Numbered from the stretch's first letter, positions 21,155-31,987 are shown. The stretch is DNA of 64,000 bases from Trichomonas vaginalis G3 (GCF_026262505.1 NC_067203.1:22921411-22985410); one strand, 5' to 3'. Made by a program: numbers and translations. Notes: generated by a model not told the origin, from the letters alone.

Positions 21155-22087
21155 ATGAGCGCGATTGATGCTGACTCAATTATGAAGCACATCATGGATG
21201 GATGTGCGCCAACAGTTGATGAAATCAACTGGATTAACATCAAGGCAAAACAAATGTTCGAGAAACTTCCGAATGTCGTTTCTGTTCAACCACCTATCAC
21301 AATCTGTGGTGATATTCATGGTCAGTTCAAAGATCTCATGGAACTTTTCAAAATTGGTGGCTCTGTTCCAATGACAAACTACTTATTCCTTGGTGATTAT
21401 GTTGATAGAGGTTCACAATCAATCGAAACAGTCTCATATCTCTTCTGCCTTAAATTAAAGTATCCAAATAACATCACTCTCCTCCGTGGTAACCATGAAA
21501 GTGCTGGTATCTCTCAAATTTTTGGATTTCGTGATGAAGTTATTGCTAGATACGGTAACGATGATGTTTGGCAAACATATACAAATACATTCAACTTCCT
21601 CCCACTAGCTGCTATTGTTGGTGATAAAATACTTTGCGTTCACGCTGGTCTTTCACCAAGAATCAAAACAATCGACGATATTCAAAAACTCGATCGCTTC
21701 AGAGAAATTCCACATGAGGGCCCTATGTGCGATTTAATGTGGAGTGACCCTACACCAACTCCTGGTTTCCAGCCATCTGCCAGAGAAGCTGGCTATCAAT
21801 TCGGCCCAGATATTACTGCAGGATGGAACAAGGAGAATGGTCTTGAACTTACAGCTCGTGGCCATCAATTAGTTATGTCTGGTCTTGAATATGGTCATAA
21901 CAATCAAATTGTTACTATTTTCTCAGCTCCTGATTACTGCAGACGTTGCGGAAATTCTGCTGGTATCCTTGAGCTTGATGAGAATATGAAGCGTAAGGAA
22001 ATTCGCTTCGAAACTCCAAAAGAAGTTGACGAAGAAGCTGACCAGATTCCAAAGTACTTTAGCTTTGACCTTCCAGAGGATGAGTAA
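21155..22087 (+). CDS. PP2A-type Ser/Thr protein phosphatase catalytic subunit
   Basis: This is a 310-aa protein. The frame stays open upstream to 21110, but the ATG at 21155 lies just after the initiator motifs and begins the family homology. All PPP metal and catalytic motifs are present: GDIHG (52-56), GDYVDRG (80-86), RGNHE (111-115), the His of VHAGLSP (H163), and ARGHQLV (234-240). PHEGPMCDLMWSDP (186-199) and APDYCRRCGN (258-267) point to the PP2A/PP4/PP6 branch rather than PP1. The C-terminus ends KYFSFDLPEDE, not the DYFL tail whose terminal Leu is carboxymethylated in classical PP2A. Regulation by that methylation is therefore unlikely. It acts as a cytosolic or nuclear phosphatase with unknown regulatory subunits. 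Its codon use is richer in C-ending codons than its neighbours, suggesting good expression. Confidence 0.92.
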   Translation: MSAIDADSIMKHIMDGCAPTVDEINWINIKAKQMFEKLPNVVSVQPPITICGDIHGQFKDLMELFKIGGSVPMTNYLFLGDYVDRGSQSIETVSYLFCLKLKYPNNITLLRGNHESAGISQIFGFRDEVIARYGNDDVWQTYTNTFNFLPLAAIVGDKILCVHAGLSPRIKTIDDIQKLDRFREIPHEGPMCDLMWSDPTPTPGFQPSAREAGYQFGPDITAGWNKENGLELTARGHQLVMSGLEYGHNNQIVTIFSAPDYCRRCGNSAGILELDENMKRKEIRFETPKEVDEEADQIPKYFSFDLPEDE

Positions 22088-22763
22088 TTTCATTGTTAAT
22101 TGATTATATATTTTTTTCATTCATGATAATAAAAAGACAGAAGTATTTTTCACCTTTTATTTCAATATGTCATCGAAAGGATCTAATATTTTTAATAATA
22201 TTCATTATCTTGACGCAATATACCCCTGACAAATTATAAAATATATGAATTTCAATAAAATATAGTAAATCATGGTCGTAACAACACGAAACTAGACCAT
22301 TGATGATCAAGTTTTATGAATTACTTAGCTTTCTAAAAAAAAAATGGATCATGATCTTTAAAAATCTCCAAATTTACAAATAAAAAACGATATTACATCA
22401 ATTTTAAAGGTTTTTATATTTCAAAATTTTTTCGAAAATTCAAAATTTATTTAAAAAAATCTGATTTTCATACTCATTTTCAAATTTTTGAATTTTTTTT
22501 GGAAAACAGAATATAATAATCTAGCTCCCATCTTGATGGAGGGAGGGCTCAATTAACGTATGAAACTTGAACAAACATTTTCTTTTAATTTATGCACTTC
22601 AATATCTTTAATTTTATGCATTTTTCTTCAAATGAATGTTAAGTTGAAAATACATTTCAATAGCTTATATTTCAAATCGGAAATCGCTTATAGTTTTCAC
22701 TAAGAATTTCAGAAGATAACTCGAATTCCAGCTACGAGTGTGTTCTCAATAATTCTATTATTC
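22088..22763. other. Intergenic, no gene seen
   Basis: AT-rich 3' flank of the phosphatase gene. It contains A/T runs and a small GC-richer patch at about 22525-22550 (cccatcttgatggagggagg), which is unassigned. Confidence 0.5.
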
Positions 22764-22779
22764 TTATATACGAAAAAAA

Positions 22780-22804
22780 GAGATCTGACATTGTGTCAGA
22801 TCTC
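22780..22804. other. Perfect 11-bp hairpin in the left arm of the foldback element
   Basis: GAGATCTGACA, loop TTG, then TGTCAGATCTC. It has no counterpart at the right end of the element. Confidence 0.7.
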
Positions 22805-22860
22805 AGTAAAAGTGACATTTACATGTCAAAAAAATAGAATGAGTTTAAGTAATTAAAATT

Positions 22861-23576
22861 GAGGGTGAGAGTAGTATTGTATGAAATAATATCTCTCACC
22901 CTCCAATTCATCCTATGGCGCCGAAAAAATTTTGGTGAAATGCGACCACATTTCACCAAAATTTCTCGGCGCCATATAGAGAACTAGAGCCTGTGAGGTA
23001 CTGATACTATCCATGTACCTCGCAGGCTCTAGTTCCAAGCCAAAATGGCTAAAAATTGCCCGCAATTGTTCACATTGCGGGCAATTTTTAGCCATTTTGG
23101 CTGGGAATTGGAGGGTGAGAGTAGTATTGTATGAAATAATATCTCTCACCCTCCAATTCATCCTATGGCGCCGAAAAAATTTTGGTGAAATGCGACCACA
23201 TTTCACCAAAATTTCTCGGCGCCATATAGAGAACTAGAGCCTGTGAGGTACTGATACTATCCATGTACCTCGCAGGCTCTAGTTCCAAGCCAAAATGGCT
23301 AAAAATTGCCCGCAATTGTTCACATTGCGGGCAATTTTTAGCCATTTTGGCTGGGAATTGGAGGGTGAGAGTAGTATTGTATGAAATAATATCTCTCACC
23401 CTCCAATTCATCCTATGGCGCCGAAAAAATTTTGGTGAAATGCGACCACATTTCACCAAAATTTCTCGGCGCCATATAGAGAACTAGAGCCTGTGAGGTA
23501 CTGATACTATCCATGTACCTCGCAGGCTCTAGTTCCAAGCCAAAATGGCTAAAAATTGCCCGCAATTGTTCACATT
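22861..23576. repeat. 250-bp tandem repeat, 2.86 copies, each with four hairpins
   Basis: Copies start at 22861, 23111 and 23361 and look identical by eye. In copy 1 the hairpins are a (22861-22903, arms GAGGGTGAGAG; 16-bp arms in copies 2 and 3), b (22914-22976, about 28-bp arms starting TATGGCGCCGA), c (22981-23035, 21-bp arms with one mismatch, starting GAACTAGAGCC) and d (23038-23102, 28-bp perfect arms starting AGCCAAAATGG). They lie almost back to back, so more than 90 percent of the unit is paired. The third copy stops inside the loop of hairpin d. The array is much richer in GC than its surroundings. Confidence 0.9.
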
Positions 23577-23715
23577 CCCATCTTTTGTTGGTAAGACGAA
23601 GAATATGAAATAAATTATGAAGAAGATAATGATGAATAAAATATCACTTTTTATATTTTTGACACGTAAAGTTGTCACTTTTCTGTCAAACTGTTTTTAT
23701 CGTTTTCGTATATAA

Positions 23716-24476
23716 CATTATAAAAGTACATGTTAATAGCATTTTTACATCGACATGCTTTAACTTATTTCTCACATTTTTTAATCAAAATTCCCAAAAA
23801 TAAGATCGATAAATGAATACATTTTCTATAAAAATATGTGCACATCACATCACTTATAAAAAAATAATAATATGCTCATTATTATTTTTTTCTTCTTTTC
23901 TCTTCTTTTTTTTTCTTTTTCTCTTTTCTTTCTTCTTTTTCCCTTTTCCCTTCCTTTTTTTCTAGTTTTGGAAAGGAAAAAGTAAAAAATTTAATAATTA
24001 ATTTTATTACTATGAAAATATACTTTTTAGCTTATATTGTAAGCTGTGAGGGTTTTAAGTGATGGAAAATATAAATCAAATTTGAAATTCAACAAATCTT
24101 GTTATGATTAAGTTGAATATTGTACTCTAATTAAGAGTTTTCAGTTATGAACTCAGGTATTATATAATAAAAGTATAACTCAAGATAATAAAGAGGTTTT
24201 TAAAATGTAGATCTGAAAATCAAACTACCATGTTTGATATGATTAAGTTGAATAATGTTATTTTATTAAATGGTTCAAATCTGTGAAATCGGCAATTACA
24301 AATTAAAGGCGTAGTTCAAAAAATTAAAGAGATTTTAAAAATTTAATATCAGAATTAAACTAAAAAAAGGATTTAGTTATTTCAGTAATTATCAGAAAAG
24401 GTTAAAAAGATAGGGTAAGTAATGAGACTTGAGTGAGATGTGAGAAATCATATGTAAATAATTAGATATCTGATGA
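23716..24476. other. Intergenic with pyrimidine tract
   Basis: A nearly pure T/C tract on the plus strand runs from about 23881 to 23965. The rest is AT-rich without genes. Loose diverged repeats (for example 'gattaagttgaat' at about 24108 and 24241) suggest old duplication. Confidence 0.5.
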
Positions 24477-24878
24477 GTAAGGTAGTAATGAGAGTTAAGA
24501 TCTGGTTAGTAAGGTAGTAATGAGAGTTAAGATCTGGTTAGTAAGGTAGTAATGAGAGTTAAGATCTGGTTAGTAAGGTAGTAATGAGAGTTAAGATCTG
24601 GTTAGTAAGGTAGTAATGAGAGTTAAGATCTGGTTAGTAAGGTAGTAATGAGAGTTAAGATCTGGTTAGTAAGGTAGTAATGAGAGTTAAGATCTGGTTA
24701 GTAAGGTAGTAATGAGAGTTAAGATCTGGTTAGTAAGGTAGTAATGAGAGTTAAGATCTGGTTAGTAAGGTAGTAATGAGAGTTAAGATCTGGTTAGTAA
24801 GGTAGTAATGAGAGTTAAGATCTGGTTAGTAAGGTAGTAATGAGAGTTAAGATCTGGTTAGTAAGGTAGTAATGAGAG
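24477..24878. repeat. 32-bp minisatellite, about 12.5 copies
   Basis: The unit begins GTAAGGTAGTAATGAGAG and continues TTAAGATCTGGTTA. Copies are practically identical and contiguous, with no spacers. Flanking sequence (24420-24476 and 24880-24980) has degenerate pieces of the same motif (gtaatgag, gagatct), so the array grew from local sequence. Confidence 0.95.
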
Positions 24879-25912
24879 ATCTGCGGGCAGTAATGATACA
24901 TCTATGAGTACATAACTAAAACCTGAGTTCTATGAGCGAAATCTGAGAGCTAAAAGCCGAGAGATCTAAGGTAAGTAATGAGAGAAGAGAATTTGAAATT
25001 TTACAAAATACGTTTACTCATACAAAATAATTCGCATTCTTTTATAACGAATCTCAATGCCAATTAATACATAAAACAGATTTTAGCAATCAATTGCAAG
25101 ATTTAGAAAGATTTTATTTATAATCTCAGCCAAATTAACAAATATTTTATTGATTTCGTAAAAAATAGCAATAAAACATAAAAATATGACATTCTATTTT
25201 TCCAAAAAAATTTCAAAAATCATTTTTTAACATGAAATTTATATTTTTTAATTTTTTTTTTAAATTTTGAATTTTTTTTTGGAATTTTCAACCATGTCAA
25301 AAGTCGGGATCTACAAATGTATTCTCTTTGACATAGGATAAAAACATCCTTTCTTATAATTTCATTGTAAAATAAAATTTTCTTAAATTTATTGAATCCA
25401 AACTCAACTTTGCAACATTTTATTATCATAAAAACTAAGAAATATCAGGTAAACTTCAATTTGGAGAGCTTAAAATCATATCTAAATTGAAAAATAAGGG
25501 GAAAAAAATTGTAAAAAAAATCTCATTAGATGGGGCAAAAAGTGACTTTTTTAATGTGTTTTTTAAAAAAATCGTGCCAGCTGGCCAAAAAAGGTGTGCC
25601 AGCAGGCGTGCCAGTTTGTACAACCCTATCCGTAAAGTATTGAAATCTATCCCGATTAATCGGGATAAAATTGAATGAGTTGATCCCAATTTCCCGATCA
25701 ATCCCGATGCCAAAAGATAAGTCAATTTAAGGAAAAAGAATTAGAATATATTTGAGAATTTTGATGCAGAGTGTTAACTAACAAGTTTATTGGTTTTATT
25801 TTGTACAGCTTTCAATCTTGGTCAAGAATTTCAAAATTCGGTTCATCTGCTTACATATTGGACGAAATTGCAAAAACCTTCAATAAAGTTTAAAGTTATC
25901 TTTTTTTTTAAC
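24879..25912. other. Intergenic, no gene seen
   Basis: AT-rich. A small GC-richer patch at 25575-25690 contains GTGCCAGC-type motifs three times and the palindrome ATCCCGATTAATCGGGAT. It may be a remnant of a DNA element. Confidence 0.45.
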
Positions 25913-26070
25913 TGTAATGCATAAAAGTTTACGTCATGAATACACATTTGGCAATATGGAAAATAAGGGAAATTTCTATGGGGCCCTAGGATTTTTTTAA
26001 TTTTCTCTATCAGACTTACTATTCAATTGCTCGAAAATTAAAAAAATCAATAAGTATCTAAAACATATTA
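25913..26070 (+). repeat. Dispersed repeat, copy 1
   Basis: This 158-bp block begins TGTAATGCATAAAAG and recurs in inverted orientation at 45252-45412 at roughly 80 percent identity by eye. Conserved pieces include CTAGGATTTTT and CTCGAAAATTAAAAAAA. It encodes nothing; it may be a MITE or another old interspersed repeat. Confidence 0.6.
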
Positions 26071-26715
26071 CTAATCATCGGATTGCCAGAAGTAAGATAT
26101 TTTGGCTATCTTTAATTCTTTCTATTTTATTGTTTGAATATATAATAATAATAATTGATATGATTAATGATGTCGTATTGATGCAATTGTAATTTATTTA
26201 CAATATCTTTATGGATATAATTGTTCCCATTTCATGCAATTCATCATGAATTAAATTTTATAATTATGGAATCTTTTAGATTTATAAACATCGTCATGAT
26301 TTAACAAATAACAAATATATTTTGAACATATAATTTAACATATTATTTGCAAAATGATGTAATTTTTGATTGAAATTTGCTGGAAAGATAAAAAAAATTT
26401 TAATTGTTATATTGTATGGGGCTAATAGACTTTTTATTAATTTTAATATTAATGAAATATAAGTTAAAATTGAAGACATCAGGATGTATTAGTTTTTCTG
26501 AGAAAATAGAATGTTAAGTATTATGAAAGAGCGAATTTATTAATAGATTTTTAGTATGAAGGGCTATTGAAAAATTCGATTTAAAAAAAATATTTAAATC
26601 GGTCAAAATTTTTTTAAACAATGATTGTGATTTGAATAAATATCGAATTATCTATACTACAATTATTTTTCATTCAAATGCTGTTTGGCATTAATAATCA
26701 TAATCAAGATAATTC
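26071..26715. other. Intergenic, no gene seen
   Basis: AT-rich with many stops in all frames. Confidence 0.5.
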
Positions 26716-26834
26716 CAATTTTATATACTTATTTACGGGCGCTTTAGCTAAAGCTTTAGCTAATTACAAATTGTATCTTTACGGATAATTCTAAAGCTTT
26801 AGCTAAAGCGCCCGTAAATAAGTATACAAAATTG
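26716..26834. repeat. 119-bp near-perfect inverted repeat
   Basis: Arms 26724-26759 and 26791-26826 are perfectly complementary over 36 bp (starting TATACTTATTTACGGGCGC), with TTTAGCTAAAGC-type inner symmetry. With one mismatch the pairing extends to 44 bp (26716-26759 and 26791-26834) around a 31-base spacer. It looks like a minimal MITE or foldback unit. No protein is encoded. Confidence 0.85.
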
Positions 26835-27653
26835 TTAATTTTAGAATACGCTTACTGAAATAATTATTAGTTTAAGATAAAATATTACGCTGGCAATTAA
26901 TAATTAATAATTTTAAAAATTTAAATGATATTTTTTCATCATTAATGTCTCAATTTCCTCTAGTTTTAAAAATATTTTTCAATAAAATTATTTAACAGGT
27001 ATATATTATTATTTTGATTTTTTTATTAATTTCTCACATTTGATTAATCAAAACAAATTTAATCACATGTGATAAATCAAAATTTAATTCATAATAATAA
27101 TCTTATCTAACTGTATCCATAAACAATATTGTTTGTGATATCAATAACATTCTCCTATGATCAAAATTATAACAAATTCGTGGAGTAATTATTTCACACT
27201 TTTCTGAGAATCTTCAAACATTTTATTTTTTTTAATAGATTCTGTTCTCCAGATGAAAAAATCATTAGCTCGTTAGAAAATGTAAAGTTAAATGACGATA
27301 CAGCTGTTTGGCCTGAGAGCATCCTTAAATATGAGCTTTTTTTAGAATATTCTGAAATTTTACTTTAAGGATACCCTTACATTGCGTAGTTAGAAAGAGA
27401 ATATGATATTGTCATGATTGCTAAAGTTTTAGGCTCCAGAAATGAATATACATCAAACTGAAACAATTGATAAATTGAATGAACTTTTGAGAGGTTCTCA
27501 AATAAAAAAAATTATCTAATTTTTTACAATATTACTATTATTTTATCCACATATGTATATATAGTAATTTGAGAAAACTTTTAGGAAAAAATAAGTTTAA
27601 TAAAAATCTGAATTTTACTTGTTGTGGGATTGTTATTAATTGACACTCCAGAC
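26835..27653. other. Left flank of Polinton 1
   Basis: AT-rich. A short coding-like frame at about 27205-27368 (plus) includes SPDEKIISSLENVKL and ends exactly at a TTAA (27365-27368), after which GGATACCCTTAC follows. This may be the end of a gene cut by an older insertion. CAGAC at 27649-27653 is the target duplication of Polinton 1. Confidence 0.4.
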
Positions 27654-28350
27654 AAAAAAAAAAAAAAAAAAGGTAGTGGGGCTTCCAGGCACTTCGTGCC
27701 TTCTAGCCCTGATGATGTTTAGTAATAAATGAAGTTTTTATTCGGAAAATTGTTAGTCTTCTGGGTCGAAAACATTATATAATGTTTCACTTTTCACAAA
27801 TTATATATGTTTTCATGTTTTGTCAAGACTTCTTCGTAAATGTTTTGTCAAGACTTCTTCGTAAATGTTTTGTCAAGACTTCTTCGTAAATGTTTTGTCA
27901 AGACTTCTTCGTAAATGTTTTGTCAAGACTTCTTCGTAAATGTTTTGTCATGATTTCATCGTAAATGTTTTGTCAAGACTTCTTCGTAAATGTTTTGTCA
28001 AGATTTCATCGTACATGTTTTGTCAAGACTTCTTCGTAAATGTTTTGTCAAGATTTCATCGTACATGTTTTGTCAAGATTTCTTCGTAAATGTTTTGTCA
28101 AGACTTCTTCGTAATGAGTGTAAATGACCAAAAATATAATTTAGGGTAGAAGGTTAGATCTAACCTCTTTTCTAACCTCTTTTCTACCCTCTTGAATTTG
28201 TCATGATTTCATCGTAAATGCTTTGTCAAGACTTCTTCATCGTAATGAGTGTAAAGGACCCAAAAATATAATTTAGGGTAGAAGGTTAGATCTAACCTCT
28301 TTTCTAACCTCTTTTCTACCCTCTTGAATTTGTCATGATTTCATCGTCAT
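27654..28350 (+). repeat. Left terminal inverted repeat of Polinton 1
   Basis: Mirrors 43265-43918. The outer 160 bp match closely. Inside are about 12 copies of a 25-bp unit (TGTTTTGTCAAGACTTCTTC plus GTAAA, 27816-28113), then two copies of a cassette with the palindrome GGTTAGATCTAACC. The arm lengths differ because the repeat number differs. Confidence 0.9.
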
Positions 28351-28472
28351 AGGCACGGAGATAGGACGGTTATTTTACAAAACCGACAACACTTTGACCG
28401 AGTAGTTTTTTGAGCTGAACAAATAGTGTCATATAAACATCTGTCAAAAACCGCTTTTTAACTTCACTTAAA

Positions 28473-30282
28473 ATGCCACGTAAGCTACGTAAGAATATAC
28501 GTAAGAGGAAGAGAGCATTGAAACATCCAATAGTAAAACTGACACCACAACAACAGTTGCAACAACAAATGATGAATGACCCCACTATGTTGCAACAAAT
28601 GTCAAGCAACCCTATGCTTTTAAACCGAGTTATTGGTGCACAGAGTGGAGGTTTAAGAGCGGCACTTTAGCGAAAATGGCAGGCTATGGTGGAGCTGCAG
28701 ACGGAACAGCTTATAACCCTCAAAGTCAAATGAATTTGAGTTCACTCAAAAATCAAATAACAGATGTCAAAAAGTCAAACATAGACATACAGAAACAAAT
28801 AAGTGAAAACGAAAAGAAACTAGAATATGACAGACACACAAAGAAACTCAATGAGTTAAACGTAGAGAAAAAGAAGAAAGAAGAACAACTGAAAGAACTA
28901 AGTACAGAGGAATATGCGAAAAAAGTGTCAGAAAAAGCAGCAGAAGTAGCAAAAATGGAACAAGATTATAAATTTGAAAAACCATACTACTCAATATAAA
29001 TACTGAAAGATGAAGAAATAAAACAAAAAACCCTGAAGACATATATGGATAGCGATGAGTATAAAAAAGAAGTTGAAGCAAATGTAAAGGCAGAAAACTT
29101 TTACAATTGCAAAACCAAACCGTACAGTATGAAAACTTAGCACAAGAAAGTCAAAATAACGACGCAGCCATGCAAAAGGCAATGAAAGCGCAGAATATAT
29201 AAAAGCTAATAATGACTGGTTAGATGCCCAAGCCAACGCCAAAGCAGCCCAACTTATAGGGTCAATAAGGACAAAAATACAAGCGGATGAAGACAGTTCA
29301 AATGAAGCTTTAATGAATGCTGACTTTAAGAACGCCTTCGAAGCTCTTCATAGTAAGGTGAAACTAGTGAACGACTTCTCATCTGGAAAGAAACTGAAGT
29401 CTGAAGGTTTCGACAACGAGTTAAGAGAAGTAGCACAAAATATGACGAAAATAACAGATGCAGCAACGAGACAGGCAGTTCAAAGTGCTATGACGCCGTT
29501 AGAGCAACTGTTGTGGAAAGTCAAGAAAAAGAGTTACAACAGACCAAAACAGACCTAGTAAATGCTTTCTTAAAAACGAAAAGTCAGGTAGGACATTATG
29601 CTGCAGATGGAACATATGTGCCAGCTGGTGGAACTTATATACCAGCTGGTGGAACTATATACTAGCTAGTGGAACTTATATACCACCAAACCCTCCAAGA
29701 GAAGCACCTGCACCAGGACTACCTAAAACATTTACATCGTCACATGGACACAGACACAGGCATGCACCAAAACCAACACAACAACCAACAGTTCAAAACA
29801 CTGCACCACAACCAACAGTTCAAAACACTGCACCACAACCAACAGTTCAAAACACTGCACCACAACCAACAGTTCAAAACACTGCACAGCAACAACCACA
29901 AACAGAGCAAGGACATAAAAGAAGTAGAGAACAAGGAAACCAAGAATTCTTAAAAATGCTTAAGGAAAATTATGGTTACCCAGATACTCTTGACTTTAGT
30001 GACAGATATAAAGAAGCTATTAGAAAGTTCAAGGAAGGAAATACTGACCCGAACCTATTTAGCTTTATGGTTCAGCACCAAATGGGATATAATTTCAAAC
30101 CTGGAAAATACAAGCTCGCTAAGGGATATGATTTAATAGCATATCATCCAAATGACATGGATGAATTTACTCCAAGATATTTGGTGTCAGAGATAAATGA
30201 TAATTCAACTATCTTCATGAAACGCGTAAAAAATAGGACGGAACGAAGAAGAAAGGGTTATGAATGCGGATGGCTTAAATAG
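28473..30282 (+). pseudogene. Polinton 1: unassigned structural-type block, broken
   Basis: Several coding-like frames on the plus strand follow the left terminal repeat. The first encodes a short, very basic, glutamine-rich peptide (starting MPRKLRKNIRKRKR). Next come glycine-rich and lysine/glutamate-rich coiled-coil stretches, a 27-bp tandem repeat (about 29775-29890) coding for a Pro/Gln/Thr-rich linker, and a more globular end containing FSFMVQHQMGYNF. The basic start and the long coiled coil are in keeping with virion core or DNA-packing proteins, but no family is recognised. It is broken in several places. Confidence 0.45.
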
Positions 30283-30299
30283 GGAACTGTTTAAAAACG

Positions 30300-31036
30300 G
30301 TCTCGAATATATGAAATGCCAGCAGATGAGGTACAAGAAACTCCACAGGAAGAAGTTCAGATACAACCAGACATGGAAGAAATAGTTCAGCAACAACAGC
30401 TAGAAGACCAGAAGGAAACGAACAAGTCCCTCCTTTGGAAACTAACTTCACAGAACTAGATGAAGATTTGGAACAGCCGAAAAATCTTGACCCTCAACAA
30501 GAGTATGCGGAGAATATGGAATCTTTCCAAGAGTCTAAGAAAAATTCAGCTGACATAGTAGAAGAATATCGAAAAATGTTCGCCGACATACAAAAGCCTC
30601 CAACATCAGATGAAAATATTCAGCATAGAATGGAAGTACTGAAAGAAAATGTACGCAAATACAACAATCCTTTTTACTTACGACCATATAACGTTCAATC
30701 TTTGGCTGAACTCGGTGAAAATAAAAGGTTAAATTTCAACAAAACATATAAAATGAAACATTGTTTAAAGTTCATTCAGAACCTAACCAATATGGAAACA
30801 AACCTACTTTTGTTTCTGCAGACTATGGAACTACAATGAGATGGGGTCATAAAGCTAATCCGGATAGGTGGTTCATAAACTTACAACCACAATTCCAAGA
30901 AGTTGTAGACGCAATGGAAGTGAATGGTGAACCAGATATAGCTGGTATTTTCAGCGCGGCTTTAATGCCATTGAAAGATATGAAAGATGCAGATATTTTG
31001 GACCAGTATGAAATGAACATGGCTGATGGAAGTTAG
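30300..31036 (+). pseudogene. Polinton 1: unknown acidic protein region, broken
   Basis: An acidic, glutamine-rich beginning is followed by a globular part with HKANPDRWFINLQP and ends before the tandem-repeat region. No family is recognised; its position next to the structural block suggests a virion component. Broken. Confidence 0.4.
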
Positions 31037-31039
31037 TAT

Positions 31040-31700
31040 ACAAGTCTTGGGTACTGTGGCACTGCGCGGTTTTGACACTTTACGAAACCGTTAACGTAAA
31101 TTTTACAACACAAACACAAACACCAACTTAACCTTAAATATTTACAAAACTATCTGACACATAAACGACTTCACTAACGAACTCACTAACGAATTCACTA
31201 CCGTCCTCACTAAATAAAAAATAACCTTAAGTTAGTATGGTTAAGTTGGGTACTGTGGCACTGCGCGGTTTTGACACTTTACGAAACTGGTAACGTATAT
31301 TTTACAACACAAACACAAACACCAACTTAACCTTAAATATTTACAAAACCATCTGACACATAAATGACTTCACTAACGAACTCACTAACGACTTCACTAA
31401 CGAACTCACTAACGACTTCACTAACGAACTCACTAACGACTTCATAACGAACTCACTAACGACTTCACTAACGAACTCACTAACGACTTCACTAACGACT
31501 CACTAACGACTTCCTAACAACTCACTAACGACTTCACTAACGAACTCACTAACGACTTCACTAACGAACTCACTAACGACTTCACTAACGAACTCACTAA
31601 CGACTTCACTAACGAACTCACTAACGACTTCACTAACGAACTCACTAATGTAAAAAATAAACGTTCTCACTATCGTTCTCACTAACGACTTCACTAATGT
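31040..31700. repeat. Polinton 1: intergenic tandem repeats
   Basis: A roughly 196-bp block beginning GGGTACTGTGGCACTGCGCG occurs twice (about 31050 and 31246). From about 31360 it passes into a 24-bp unit (CTCACTAACGACTTCACTAA plus CGAA) repeated about 13 times. The minus frame through it (31503-31706) is a peptide by-product of the repeat, not a gene. The same sequence lies at the left side of Polinton 2 (about 49050-49160). Confidence 0.85.
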
Positions 31701-31702
31701 TC

Positions 31703-31987
31703 TCATAAATTTTCCTCAATATCTTCATCAGCAGTGTTAACCCTATTGTAGTCATACTTGAAGCCATAAACTTTCTCTAACTTCTTAACGTACAATTTAC
31801 ATAACTTACCTTCGTCATCATATGGTTTAATGATATAACTATTTCTATCTTTATACACAGTCAATGAAAAGTCAACTTGTCTCGGATGTATTTGAAAGAA
31901 CATGTTATGCTCAGGAAGGAAGAATAAATGTTTAAATGTATGTTTGTTATATTTTTCGATTTGTATGAGTTGCTTTTGTTCTGTCAT
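31703..31987 (-). CDS. Polinton 1: unknown 94-aa protein
   Basis: ATG start and a complete frame, with aromatic and lysine-rich content (HLFFLPEHNMFFQIHP, then YGFKYDYN). No family is recognised. In Polinton 2 the same place holds a different gene on the other strand (49204-49638), so this is an exchangeable slot. Confidence 0.5.
   Translation of the reverse strand: MTEQKQLIQIEKYNKHTFKHLFFLPEHNMFFQIHPRQVDFSLTVYKDRNSYIIKPYDDEGKLCKLYVKKLEKVYGFKYDYNRVNTADEDIEENL

Larger units (their letters stand above)
22764..23715. mobile_element. Foldback element with a hairpin-array core
   Basis: The ends are inverted: TTATATACGAAAA at 22764-22776 and TTTTCGTATATAA at 23703-23715. Similarity continues inward for about 70 bp: AAAGTGACA and TGTCAAAAA on the left match TTTTTGACA and TGTCACTTT on the right, with gaps. 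A separate 11-bp hairpin (22780-22804) sits in the left arm. Between the arms lies a 250-bp tandem array that is itself a chain of hairpins, plus about 60 bp of single-copy sequence. No protein is encoded; the open frames on both strands of the array are by-products of its symmetry. This architecture matches foldback or foldback-like MITEs. Target duplication is unclear because the ends are TATATA-like. Confidence 0.65.

Noticed and set aside
22913-23487. Identical open frames of 98 and 74 codons in the 250-bp repeats
   Set aside because: They read through hairpin arms on both strands and mirror each other. They are by-products of the palindromes, not genes.
24477-24878. 32-bp direct repeats resembling a CRISPR array
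   Set aside because: The copies are contiguous with no unique spacers, in a eukaryotic genome. It is a minisatellite.
26294-26479. Minus-strand frame of 61 codons
   Set aside because: Very AT-rich with Ile/Leu/Phe/Lys bias and no start context. Chance.
31503-31706. Frame with FVSEVVSE peptide repeats
   Set aside because: Pure translation of the 24-bp DNA repeat.
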